DNA of 64,000 nt from Formivibrio citricus (GTDB lineage Bacteria > Pseudomonadota > Gammaproteobacteria > Burkholderiales > Chitinibacteraceae): positions 124,001 to 188,000 of the forward strand of contig NZ_FOVE01000004.1 in the NCBI RefSeq assembly GCF_900115065.1, read 5' to 3'. The notes below the pieces were generated by a model, which did no database searches, was not told the origin of the DNA, and saw nothing but the letters and a program-made list of their open reading frames with translations. The position numbers and the translations under genes were made by a program. Shown in pieces: positions 54,698 to 63,046 of the stretch (positions within the stretch are counted from its first letter, which is position 1; each line of letters opens with the position of its first letter).

Positions 54698-56503
54698 ATG
54701 CTTTCCCGCTATTCCCTCCTGCCGCTGGCATTGGCCGCAGCATTCCCGACCTTGGCTGCCGATCTTCCGCTCTACGAGGGCGAAACCACTGTAGTCACCG
54801 CTACGCGCTTTGCGCGTGACCCGAGCCAGCTCGCCAGCGATGTCACCGTCATTACCGCTGAAGACATCGCCAAAAGCTCGGCAACTGACCTGCCCTCCCT
54901 GCTCGCCAGGCAGCCTGGCATTGCAATGACTCAAAGTGGTGGGATTGGTCAAACAAGCAGTTTATTTCTGCGTGGCACCAATTCCAACCACACACAGCTG
55001 CTGATCGATGGTCAGCGCATCAATGCTGCAACCACCGGTACAGCGACATGGCAATTGATTCCGCTTGAATTGATTGACCGTATCGAAATTGTGCGCGGCG
55101 GTGCATCAGGCGCCTACGGTGCGGATGCGATTGGCGGCGTAGTACAAATCTTTACCAAGCGCGGAGGGGGCAAACCACGTGCTACTGCCAGTGTGGAATA
55201 TGGTTCTTATGGGCACACAGCCACATCTGCAGGCATCGGAGGAAGCGCTGGTAATTTGCGTTACAACTTCACAGCTCGCGCCAGCGAAGATAGCGGCATC
55301 AGCGCTACGACACCCAAAAATTCACAATTCGAGGCCGATCGAGACGGTTATCGTAACGCGGGGTTTAGCGGGAATTTAGCATATTTCATCAATGAAAATC
55401 ATGAAATAGGAACTCAGCTGCTCTACAGCAACGGAAGAACTGAATATGACGGAGGCGGTTCTTTCCCTGTGGCTCAGAATCGTCTACTGAACTACAACAT
55501 TTACTCTCGTAATATTTTTCTGCCCAACTGGGAAAGCACTGTACGTCTAGGCGAATCACGAGATAGCTACAAAGACTATTGGGGAATAAACGAAACCCGC
55601 CAACAACAAGTCAGCTGGAGCAACCGTTTCAATTCCCGCGCAGGCAACTGGTTATTGGGAGCAGAAACAATTGAAGACTCCTTGCGCAGTTCATCTCAAT
55701 ACACACTAACCTCAAGACGCACCAATGCCATATTTGGAGGTTGGTCACGAACCTTTGGTATTCATAGCCTGCAGGCCAATGTGCGCCACGACAACAACAG
55801 TCAATTTGGCGGCGTGAATAGCGGCAATCTTGGCTACAGCGTGGAATTAATCAAGAGTATACATGCGTATACCAACATCGGGAGGGCATTCCATATACCA
55901 ACATTTTGGGATGCAAATCTCCCCCCGGGCTGGGGATCTGATCCCAACCTAAAACCCGAGAAAGCGGCAACACGAGAAATTGGTCTGAAAGCCCGCTTGG
56001 ATAATTGGAAAATCAATACTTCAATTTTTGATACGCGTATTTCTGATTTAATTGTTTACAACACAAACACATGGATGACTGAAAACATCCCTGAAGCGAA
56101 AATAAAAGGAATAACGCTTGCGTTCGCAGGGGAAATTAATAACGTGGATATATCTGGCAACATTACTTGGCAAGATCCACGCAACGTTAATAGCGACAAA
56201 TTATTGCCACGGCGGTCCAGAGTATTGGGAAATGCCAAAGCAGGGTACCGTCTCGGAGATTGGCGGTTCTTTGCAGAACTCGAAGGTCAGGGAGCACGAT
56301 TTGATGCCGCAGATAATGCGGCAACGGGGAGAATGCATGGTTATGTGCTAACCCACTTGGGGGTGGATTACCAAGTAGCCAAAGATTGGAGAGCCAACCT
56401 GCGGGTAAATAACGCTCTTGATCAGAGCTATGAGCTGGCAAAAAATTACTCCACAATGAGACGCAACGCGCTCATCAAGCTGACCTGGAACGGCAATCTG
56501 TAA
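54698..56503 (+). CDS. btuB: TonB-dependent vitamin B12 receptor (BtuB-like)
   Basis: A 601-residue outer-membrane receptor: signal peptide ending near LAAD (residue about 21), a TonB box-like TTVVTATR (about 29-36), a plug domain (GGIGQTSSLFLRGTNSNHTQ, IEIVRGGASGAYGADAIGG) and a 22-strand barrel region. It imports cobalamin across the outer membrane. The identification rests on length, plug motifs and the cobalamin riboswitch upstream. The CDS ends WNGNL, not the usual terminal Phe of outer-membrane barrels. Codon use becomes more AT-rich from about 55370 to the end, unlike neighbouring genes. Confidence 0.92.
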   Translation: MLSRYSLLPLALAAAFPTLAADLPLYEGETTVVTATRFARDPSQLASDVTVITAEDIAKSSATDLPSLLARQPGIAMTQSGGIGQTSSLFLRGTNSNHTQLLIDGQRINAATTGTATWQLIPLELIDRIEIVRGGASGAYGADAIGGVVQIFTKRGGGKPRATASVEYGSYGHTATSAGIGGSAGNLRYNFTARASEDSGISATTPKNSQFEADRDGYRNAGFSGNLAYFINENHEIGTQLLYSNGRTEYDGGGSFPVAQNRLLNYNIYSRNIFLPNWESTVRLGESRDSYKDYWGINETRQQQVSWSNRFNSRAGNWLLGAETIEDSLRSSSQYTLTSRRTNAIFGGWSRTFGIHSLQANVRHDNNSQFGGVNSGNLGYSVELIKSIHAYTNIGRAFHIPTFWDANLPPGWGSDPNLKPEKAATREIGLKARLDNWKINTSIFDTRISDLIVYNTNTWMTENIPEAKIKGITLAFAGEINNVDISGNITWQDPRNVNSDKLLPRRSRVLGNAKAGYRLGDWRFFAELEGQGARFDAADNAATGRMHGYVLTHLGVDYQVAKDWRANLRVNNALDQSYELAKNYSTMRRNALIKLTWNGNL

Positions 56504-56773
56504 TCACCACCTAGGAGCCGTAACGGAGACACCGCGACGGCTCTAAGTTCCTGCTCACAATCTATCGCGAGAAGCCGTCAGCGGGGTGAAGCACAGCGCA
56601 GGAACCGAAGTTTATGCAGATAAAATAAGGATTCCGGGCAGCACATGAGCTCCGATCACGGTTTCGCAGCCAGATTGTGAACGGGTTCCGAGAGCTGGCT
56701 TGCCATTCTTGCCGGTTCCGTCTGCCGCTTTGAGCTGCTCACATATGAGTTACTGGAAAATCCCGGATCAATA
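56504..56773. other. Intergenic, 270 bases, nothing recognised
   Basis: It lies between btuB and an unknown membrane gene. No reading frame of note, no clear terminator and no tRNA were found. Confidence 0.4.
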
Positions 56774-57622
56774 ATGTCCAACCGGCTACGCGCACTGCTC
56801 ACCTCTTTTTCCCCGGCCGAATCCGCAGCCCTGCTGCGCGCGCTCTCCGACCTCGAATCCGGATCGCCGCGTCAGTGGCTGCTGCTGGAAATCGCCGCCA
56901 CGCTCGGACCGGCGCAGCCCAGCCGGCGCATACAGGTACTGGCGTGGATTGCGGACAAAGTCGGCATTGCGCCGCTGTTACCCGTTCTCGATTATCTGCA
57001 TCTTCCCGGCATCGGGCTTTACCGTCATCCCGCCACGATCTTGGGACGCTGTGCGCGGCAGGCGCTCGACGATGCGGCGTTGCTGCTGGTGGCTTTTTCT
57101 GCGCTGCTGGCGGGTTTCGACCGTTTGCCGGCCAGCCGGCAGTTTGTTGCCTGCTTGCTGTTGTTGCTGGGCGGTGCAATCAAATACTGGCGGGTACGCA
57201 AGCAACACCCCGACGACGCCGACACGCCGCCCATTGAAGAAACGCTACCCGGTGCCGAAGCGGCGCTGGGATTGCAAGGCTTGTTGCTGGCGCGGGGCAA
57301 TTCACCGGCGGAGTCATTGCAACTTTTGGCCGAGCTGCGTACGGTGCCGGACAAGGCGCTGCCACGACTGACCACAGCCCTGCCGGAGCTCTTGCCGCCC
57401 CCGCCTGTCCGCCGTGAATACACGCGGGCCGCACTTGCATGCTGGGTTCTGGCGATTCTGCCCGCGCTGTGGCTGAACGGCTGGCAGTGGGGCTGGATTC
57501 TGACCGTCCTCTGGGTGGCCGGGCTGGCCTGGATTGCGCACCGGCGCAAGACCTTCGTGGCGCTGACCATTGGGCTGGCGCTGTTCAGTTTCGGCTTCGC
57601 GCGGATCGCGCATCTAATCTAG
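56774..57622 (+). CDS. Hypothetical membrane protein with Leu-rich helices
   Basis: A 282-residue protein. The N-terminal about 100 residues are helical and amphipathic, and begin SNRLRALLTSFSPAESAALL. Two hydrophobic helices (about residues 98-140) are followed by a polar segment and two or three more at the C-terminus (about 218-280). No family recognised. The reading frame is uninterrupted with codon use like the neighbouring genes, so it is probably real. It is followed by an inverted-repeat element and then rph. Confidence 0.62.
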   Translation: MSNRLRALLTSFSPAESAALLRALSDLESGSPRQWLLLEIAATLGPAQPSRRIQVLAWIADKVGIAPLLPVLDYLHLPGIGLYRHPATILGRCARQALDDAALLLVAFSALLAGFDRLPASRQFVACLLLLLGGAIKYWRVRKQHPDDADTPPIEETLPGAEAALGLQGLLLARGNSPAESLQLLAELRTVPDKALPRLTTALPELLPPPPVRREYTRAALACWVLAILPALWLNGWQWGWILTVLWVAGLAWIAHRRKTFVALTIGLALFSFGFARIAHLI

Positions 57623-57628
57623 AAAACC

Positions 57629-57761
57629 TTTTCACCACAGAGTCACGGAGTTTGGGGGAAAACCCAAAGAATGCCCCCGTTTTCTCTTGGCCATGCTGAA
57701 TTCGACCTTGGCCGCAATGATGTCGGGGGTTCACCCAAACTCTGTGGCGCTGTGGTGAAAC
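57629..57761. repeat. Inverted-repeat element between unknown gene and rph
   Basis: Imperfect arms of about 27 bases (57629-57655 and 57734-57761) with a conserved CACCACAG and AGTTTGGG core in each enclose about 78 bases. It resembles short dispersed palindromes, but no second copy was found in this window. Confidence 0.55.
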
Positions 57762-57809
57762 AAGTTTTTGAAGGATAATCAACCATCTTTCTATTCACCG
57801 AGTTCCGCC

Positions 57810-58526
57810 ATGCGCCCCTCCAACCGCCGCCCCGACGAACTGCGCCCCGTGCGTATCACCCGCCATTACACCTGCCACGCCGAAGGCTCGGTGCTGGTTG
57901 AATTCGGCAACACCAAGGTCATCTGCACCGCGACGGTTGAGGAATCCGTTCCGCCTTTCCTGCGCGGCAAGGGCCAAGGCTGGGTGACGGCGGAATACGG
58001 CATGCTGCCGCGCTCGACTCACAGCCGCATGCGGCGCGAAGCGGCCAGCGGCAAGCAGGGCGGGCGCACACTGGAAATTCAGCGCCTGATCGGTCGCAGT
58101 CTGCGCGCCGTGGTCGATCTGCAGAAGCTCGGCGAGCGCCAGATTGTGATCGATTGCGACGTGATCCAGGCCGACGGCGGCACGCGCACGGCAAGCATCA
58201 CCGGCGCGTTTGTGGCGCTCACCGATGCCATCAACGGCCTGATTGCCGCCGGAAAACTTACCGAATCGCCGATCAAGGAGGCCGTCGCCGCTATCTCGGT
58301 CGGTGTGTTCGAGGGAACGCCGGTACTGGATCTGGATTACCCGGAAGATTCGGCCTGCGAAACCGACATGAACGTGGTCATGGCCGAGAGCGGGCATTTC
58401 ATCGAAATCCAGGGTACCGCCGAGGGCGTGCCGTTCAGCCGCGCCGAGATGAATGCGTTGCTTGATCTGGCAGAGAAAGGCATCCGGGAACTGCTTGCCC
58501 TGCAGCAGCAGGCACTGGCAGGATGA
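57810..58526 (+). CDS. rph: Ribonuclease PH
   Basis: A 238-residue phosphorolytic 3'-5' exoribonuclease that trims tRNA 3' ends. Visible are [20 protein letters not shown], the [13 protein letters not shown]-like [18 protein letters not shown] motif, [20 protein letters not shown] and [19 protein letters not shown]. The ATG at 57810 gives the family N-terminus; a longer TTG frame is not used. The end overlaps the next gene by four bases (ATGA). Confidence 0.97.
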   Translation: MRPSNRRPDELRPVRITRHYTCHAEGSVLVEFGNTKVICTATVEESVPPFLRGKGQGWVTAEYGMLPRSTHSRMRREAASGKQGGRTLEIQRLIGRSLRAVVDLQKLGERQIVIDCDVIQADGGTRTASITGAFVALTDAINGLIAAGKLTESPIKEAVAAISVGVFEGTPVLDLDYPEDSACETDMNVVMAESGHFIEIQGTAEGVPFSRAEMNALLDLAEKGIRELLALQQQALAG

Positions 58527-58852
58527 CCCAGCAAAGCAATAGCGCCGTTACGGACGAAAGCTCGGCCGTAACGTGCGCCACCTGCAAAGCCTGCTGCTGC
58601 AAGCTGGAAGTCATGCTCATGGGCGATGACGACGTGCCTGAAGAATTTACCGTGCAAGATCAGTGGGGCGGCTGGGTCATGCTGCGCCTTGAAGACCGCT
58701 GGTGCGCAGCACTGGATCGCAAAACCATGCTCTGCACCATCTATGAACGCCGCCCCTTTATCTGCCGTGAATACCAGGCCGGCGACAGCGACTGCCTGGA
58801 TGAGCGGAAACAGCTCTCCCTGCCCGTACCCGCCGACATGGTGCCAGATTGA
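58523..58852 (+). CDS. YkgJ-family cysteine-cluster protein
   Basis: A 109-residue protein with the clustered cysteines of the YkgJ zinc/iron-binding family: [10 protein letters not shown] near the N-terminus, then single cysteines in RWCAALD, MLCTIY, FICREY and SDCLDE. It likely binds a metal or Fe-S centre; function unknown. It overlaps rph in an ATGA arrangement, so the two are co-translated. Confidence 0.85.
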   Translation: MTQQSNSAVTDESSAVTCATCKACCCKLEVMLMGDDDVPEEFTVQDQWGGWVMLRLEDRWCAALDRKTMLCTIYERRPFICREYQAGDSDCLDERKQLSLPVPADMVPD

Positions 58853-58961
58853 TGTCGCCACATGGCCCAAGCTGTAGGCCATTCATCTTCCGTGCCGGTG
58901 CCGGTCACTGTTTGCGGTTACTATCCGGCCTTGCCCACCTCATTAAAGAATCCCAGCCCGA

Positions 58962-60356
58962 ATGCAAAGCGAAGTTCAAGAAAAGACCAGGTACGCCGTT
59001 GTCGCGGCGGTACAACTCCCCAACGTAAGCGACATCGAGTTTGAATCGTCGCTGACCGAGCTGCGCGAACTGGCAAAAACACTGGGGTTCCAGGTGGTGC
59101 ACACGTTCACGCAGAAGCGCACCAGTTTCGAAACCACGGGCTATCTGGGGATCGGCAAGCGGCAGGAAATCAGCCGTTTCGTCAAGAATGAGCCGGCCTC
59201 GGACGAAATGCCACCCGCTGCGCTGTATGCGGGCAAGATCGACGCGCTTCTGGTTGACCACGAGATTTCGCCCTCGCAGGCGCGCAATCTCGAACTGGAT
59301 GTGGGTTGTGAGGTCATGGATCGCACCATGGTCATTCTGGAAATTTTCCATCGCAACGCCCGCTCCCGTGCTGCGCGCACCCAGGTGGAAATCGCACGCC
59401 TGGGCTATATGGCCCCGCGCCTGCGCGAAGCGGCCAAACTCGCCGGGCAGCAAGGCCGGCAACGCAGCAGCGTCGGCGGCCGGGGCGTCGGCGAATCGCT
59501 CACCGAAATCGACCGCCGCAAGATTCGTGACCGCATCGCCGAATTGCAAAAGGAAATCGTAGCAATGGAGGCCGAGCGCAAAATACAGCGTTCGCGGCGC
59601 CAGGAACGCCAGGGGCTGGCTGGCGTAGCGCTGGTCGGCTACACCAACGCGGGCAAATCCACCTTGATGCGGGCGCTCACCGGCAGCGAGGTGCTGGTTG
59701 CCAACAAGCTCTTCGCCACGCTCGACACCACCGTGCGCGCCCTCCATCCGGAGAGCGTGCCGCGCGTGCTGGTCAGCGACACAGTCGGCTTTATCAAGAA
59801 CTTGCCCCACGGCCTGGTGGCCTCGTTCAAATCCACGCTCGACGAAGCGCTGGATGCCGAGCTGCTGCTGCACGTCATCGACGCCAGCGACCCCGGCTTT
59901 GAGCGCCAGCTTGAAGTCACAGATACCGTGCTGGAAGAGATCGAAGCGCAGAACGTACCGCGCCTGCGCGTCTTCAACAAGATTGACCATGTCGGCGACG
60001 AAACCGCACAAGCGCAATGCGAAGCCACCCTGCGCACCCGCTACCCGGGCTGCATCGTGATGAGCGCACGCCGCCCGGATGAGGTTGCCAGCCTGCACAA
60101 GGCCATCGTCGCGTTTTTCCAGCAGGATCTGGTCGAAACCGAACTGTTCCTGCCCTGGTCGGCACAGCAATGGCGCGGAAAAATCTACGGCAACTGCGAG
60201 GTGCTCGAAGAGCGCTCGGACGACGAAGGCACGTTCTTCCGCATCCGCGGCGAACCCGGCACCGTGAAGGACCTGAGCGAACAATTCGGGCAGACATACG
60301 GCGGTCAGGACGTTTGCTTTGACCCATCGTGCGCGGACTACGCCACGACGGAGTGA
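58962..60356 (+). CDS. hflX: GTPase HflX
   Basis: A 464-residue ribosome-associated GTPase that splits stalled ribosomes. It has the N-terminal HflX domain (ETTGYLGIGKRQEI, LLVDHEISPSQARNLEL), a conserved GGRGVGESLTEIDRRKIRDR helix, and the G domain with GYTNAGKST (G1), DTVGFIKNLPHGLVASFKST (G3) and NKID (G4). The C-terminal domain ends near VCFDPSCADY. Usual length for HflX. The 109 bases before it show nothing clear. Confidence 0.97.
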   Translation: MQSEVQEKTRYAVVAAVQLPNVSDIEFESSLTELRELAKTLGFQVVHTFTQKRTSFETTGYLGIGKRQEISRFVKNEPASDEMPPAALYAGKIDALLVDHEISPSQARNLELDVGCEVMDRTMVILEIFHRNARSRAARTQVEIARLGYMAPRLREAAKLAGQQGRQRSSVGGRGVGESLTEIDRRKIRDRIAELQKEIVAMEAERKIQRSRRQERQGLAGVALVGYTNAGKSTLMRALTGSEVLVANKLFATLDTTVRALHPESVPRVLVSDTVGFIKNLPHGLVASFKSTLDEALDAELLLHVIDASDPGFERQLEVTDTVLEEIEAQNVPRLRVFNKIDHVGDETAQAQCEATLRTRYPGCIVMSARRPDEVASLHKAIVAFFQQDLVETELFLPWSAQQWRGKIYGNCEVLEERSDDEGTFFRIRGEPGTVKDLSEQFGQTYGGQDVCFDPSCADYATTE

Positions 60357-60385
60357 ATACGGCAAATGCCGAACATAAAGAATTG

Positions 60386-60425
60386 GCCTCAGAACAGGTT
60401 CTCACTGACTACGAGGCCTTGTTTG
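60386..60425 (+). terminator. Possible terminator after hflX
   Basis: Six-base outer stem (60386-60391 with 60414-60419) followed by TTGTTT. Weak; the region up to 60556 otherwise shows only a short CGGCA-TGCCG palindrome. Confidence 0.4.
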
Positions 60426-60556
60426 ACCACCACCGGAATCAGATAGGACAATGATCGAACGGTTCATTGAAACACTTGGGAATCCCCCACAAGAACGCCG
60501 TTCGTTCATCCAGTAAAAGCTCCAGAAACACGTCACAAAACACGGAAACACACCCC

Positions 60557-61570
60557 TTGAACGCCGCAGAAACCAAGCCCATCGCCCCCTCCCGCCGCTT
60601 CACCATCGCGCCGATGCTCGACTGGACGGACCGTTTCTACCGGCGCTTTGCGCGCGAGATTTCGCGCCATACCTGGTTGTATACCGAGATGGTCACGACC
60701 GGCGCACTGATCCACGGCGACCGGCAGCGCTTCCTGCAATACGATCCGTGCGAGCACCCGCTGGCACTGCAACTGGGCGGCTCCGATCCCGCCGATCTGG
60801 CGCGTTGTGCGCGTATGGCGCAGGACTGGGGTTATGACGAGGTCAACCTCAATGTCGGTTGTCCGTCGGAGCGCGTACAGAATGGCAGCTTTGGCGCCTG
60901 CTTGATGTTGGAGCCCGATCTCGTCGCCGATTGCGTGAAGGCGATGCGCGATGCCGTGTCGATCGACGTGACGGTCAAACACCGCATCGGCATCGACAAG
61001 GTGGAAGATTATGAATTCGTGCGCGATTTCATCGGACGAGTTCATGAGGCCGGTTGCAATACCTTCATCGTTCACGCGCGCAACGCGATCCTCAAGGGGC
61101 TGTCGCCCAAGGAAAACCGCGACATTCCGCCGCTGAAATACGACTATGCCTATCGCCTGAAGCAGGATTTCCCGCGACTGGAAATCCTCGTCAACGGCGG
61201 CATCACCACGCACGAGCAGGTCGCCGAACATCTGCGCCACGTCGATGGCGTGATGCTCGGGCGCGAAGCCTATTACAACCCGTGGATTCTGGCCGACGTG
61301 GACCGGCTGTATTACGGCGACGACCACCCGCAGCGCACGCGCGCCGAGATCATGCAGGGCTTGCGCGACTTCATCGAAACGGAACTGGCCGCCGGCCTGC
61401 CGCTGCGCCTGATGGCACGCCACGTGCTTGGTCTGTATCAGGGCCAGCGCGGCGCGCGGCAGTGGCGGCGCATGCTTTCCGATGCCAAACTGCTCAAAGA
61501 CGCCGATTTCGGCCTTATCGAACAAGCACTGGCCGCCGTTGCTCCCCGAGGAGATTTTTCATGCGATTGA
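60557..61570 (+). CDS. dusA: tRNA-dihydrouridine(20/20a) synthase DusA
   Basis: A flavoprotein that reduces uridine 20/20a of tRNA. The core begins RRFTIAPMLDWTDRFYRRFA and continues with ALQLGGSDPADLARCARMAQ, NLNVGCPSERVQNGSFGACL (catalytic Cys), VKHRIGIDKV and VNGGITTHEQV. 337 residues if begun at the TTG at 60557; a TTG at 60467 would add 30 residues without homology. No good ribosome site was found for either. The 3' end overlaps the next gene by ten bases. Confidence 0.95.
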   Translation: MNAAETKPIAPSRRFTIAPMLDWTDRFYRRFAREISRHTWLYTEMVTTGALIHGDRQRFLQYDPCEHPLALQLGGSDPADLARCARMAQDWGYDEVNLNVGCPSERVQNGSFGACLMLEPDLVADCVKAMRDAVSIDVTVKHRIGIDKVEDYEFVRDFIGRVHEAGCNTFIVHARNAILKGLSPKENRDIPPLKYDYAYRLKQDFPRLEILVNGGITTHEQVAEHLRHVDGVMLGREAYYNPWILADVDRLYYGDDHPQRTRAEIMQGLRDFIETELAAGLPLRLMARHVLGLYQGQRGARQWRRMLSDAKLLKDADFGLIEQALAAVAPRGDFSCD

Positions 61571-62199
61571 TCGTTGCCGCTTTGCTGACATTTGCCTGCC
61601 TGACCGCTTGGGCAACAGACCTGAATCTGGTTGCCGTCATGGGCAACAAGGCGATGGTGGAAGTGAACGGCAGCAAACCCAAGCTGCTTTCCCCCGGCCA
61701 GAGTATCAACGGAGTAAAGCTGATCTCGGCTTCCGGCAGCGCTGCGGTGTTCGACATCAACGGCCAGAAAAAGACGCTGACGATGGACAACCGCTCCTAC
61801 AAAAGCGGCGGCAACGGTGGCGGCAGCGGGCAGAAGATCTTCCTGTTCGCGGAACCGAACGGACACTTCTACGCGAATATTTCCATCAACGGAATCACGG
61901 TCCGCGGGATGATCGATACCGGCGCCACCGCGCTTGCTCTTCCCAAGGGTTTCGCCAGTAGCGCCGGCATTGATCTGAGCCACGGCACTCGCACCTATTC
62001 CAGAACCGCGAACGGAGTGGCTCCCATCACCGTGACCTCAGTGAATACAGTCAAATTTGCCGATGTTGTACTCCACAACGTTCAAGCCTCCGTTCACGAA
62101 GGCAACGGTTTGGGTGTCCCACTAATCGGCATGAGCATCCTCAGCCGTTTCACCATGGAACGCGATGGCGACCGGCTGATTCTTACAAAACGCTACTGA
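61561..62199 (+). CDS. Retropepsin-like aspartic protease (TIGR02281-type), exported
   Basis: A 212-residue protein with a cleavable signal peptide (ending near AWA, residue about 18), an N-terminal domain with a Gly-rich linker (KSGGNGGGSGQK, about 81-92) and a C-terminal single-lobe aspartic protease with the active-site triad GMIDTGATALALPKG and LIGMSILSRF. Proteins of this type are exported bacterial clan AA proteases of unknown substrate. A GAGGAGA ribosome site precedes the ATG, which overlaps the dusA end. Confidence 0.88.
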   Translation: MRLIVAALLTFACLTAWATDLNLVAVMGNKAMVEVNGSKPKLLSPGQSINGVKLISASGSAAVFDINGQKKTLTMDNRSYKSGGNGGGSGQKIFLFAEPNGHFYANISINGITVRGMIDTGATALALPKGFASSAGIDLSHGTRTYSRTANGVAPITVTSVNTVKFADVVLHNVQASVHEGNGLGVPLIGMSILSRFTMERDGDRLILTKRY

Positions 62200-62200
62200 C

Positions 62201-62794
62201 ATGAAAAAAATCGTTCTCGCCAGCAACAACGCCGGCAAATTGCGCGAATTCTCGCGCCTCTTCGCCGATCTCGACATCGAAATCATCCCGCAAGGCCAGC
62301 TGGGCGTATCCGAGGCCGAAGAGCCCCACGCCACCTTCGTGGAAAATGCGCTCGCCAAAGCCCGCCACGCGGCGCGAATCACCGGTCTGCCCGCACTGGC
62401 CGACGATTCCGGCATCTGCGTACACGCATTGGGCGGTGCGCCGGGCGTGTATTCCGCACGCTATGCGGGCGAACCGAAATCCGATGCGCGCAACAACGAG
62501 AAGCTGATCGCCGATCTTGCCGGCCAAGCCGACCGCCGCGCGTTTTACTATGCCGCTCTGGTGCTGGTGCGCCACGCCGACGACCCGCAGCCCGTGATTG
62601 CCGACGGCTTCTGCGATGGCCTGATCGTCGATGCGCCGCAAGGCGATGGCGGATTCGGCTACGACCCGCACTTCTTCCTGCCGCAATTCGGCAAGACCGT
62701 CGCCGAAATCACACCGGAGGAAAAAAGCCTGATTTCGCACCGGGGCAAGGCGCTGCGCGAGTTGATCGGCAAGTTGAAAGAGCACGGATTGTAA
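62201..62794 (+). CDS. rdgB: dITP/XTP pyrophosphatase
   Basis: A 197-residue Ham1/RdgB nucleotide hydrolase that removes dITP and XTP: VLASNNAGKLREFSRLFADL, HATFVENALAKARHAARITG, ADDSGICVHALGGAPGVYSA and SHRGKALREL. It begins one base after the protease stop. Confidence 0.97.
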   Translation: MKKIVLASNNAGKLREFSRLFADLDIEIIPQGQLGVSEAEEPHATFVENALAKARHAARITGLPALADDSGICVHALGGAPGVYSARYAGEPKSDARNNEKLIADLAGQADRRAFYYAALVLVRHADDPQPVIADGFCDGLIVDAPQGDGGFGYDPHFFLPQFGKTVAEITPEEKSLISHRGKALRELIGKLKEHGL

Positions 62795-62821
62795 ATTTTG
62801 CGCCGGAATGACGAGGAAGAA

Positions 62822-63046
62822 ATGAGCAACGACGAAAAGCGCTGGGCTGTGTGGCTGCGCGACGACGGTTCGGTCGTATCCTGCACCGAGAAGGTCAAGG
62901 TCATGAACGAGAACCTGGATGAACTCAAGCAGATGGCGCAGGATCTGTTCGAGGATGCGCTGCTGATGGAAGTCGCGGAAGGGCAGATCCGCGAAGTGCT
63001 GCACGGTCTGGTCGACAAGCTCGTCAACCCCTACGCCAAGCCATGA
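62822..63046 (+). CDS. Small acidic protein, conserved-looking, unknown
   Basis: A 74-residue acidic protein (NDEKRWAVWLRDDGSVVSCT, then a helical ELKQMAQDLFEDALLMEVAE segment). It lies between rdgB and hemW in the same direction, the stop overlapping the hemW start. The ATG at 62822 is preceded by a GAGGAAG ribosome site; an upstream TTG frame is longer. No family recognised. Confidence 0.7.
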   Translation: MSNDEKRWAVWLRDDGSVVSCTEKVKVMNENLDELKQMAQDLFEDALLMEVAEGQIREVLHGLVDKLVNPYAKP

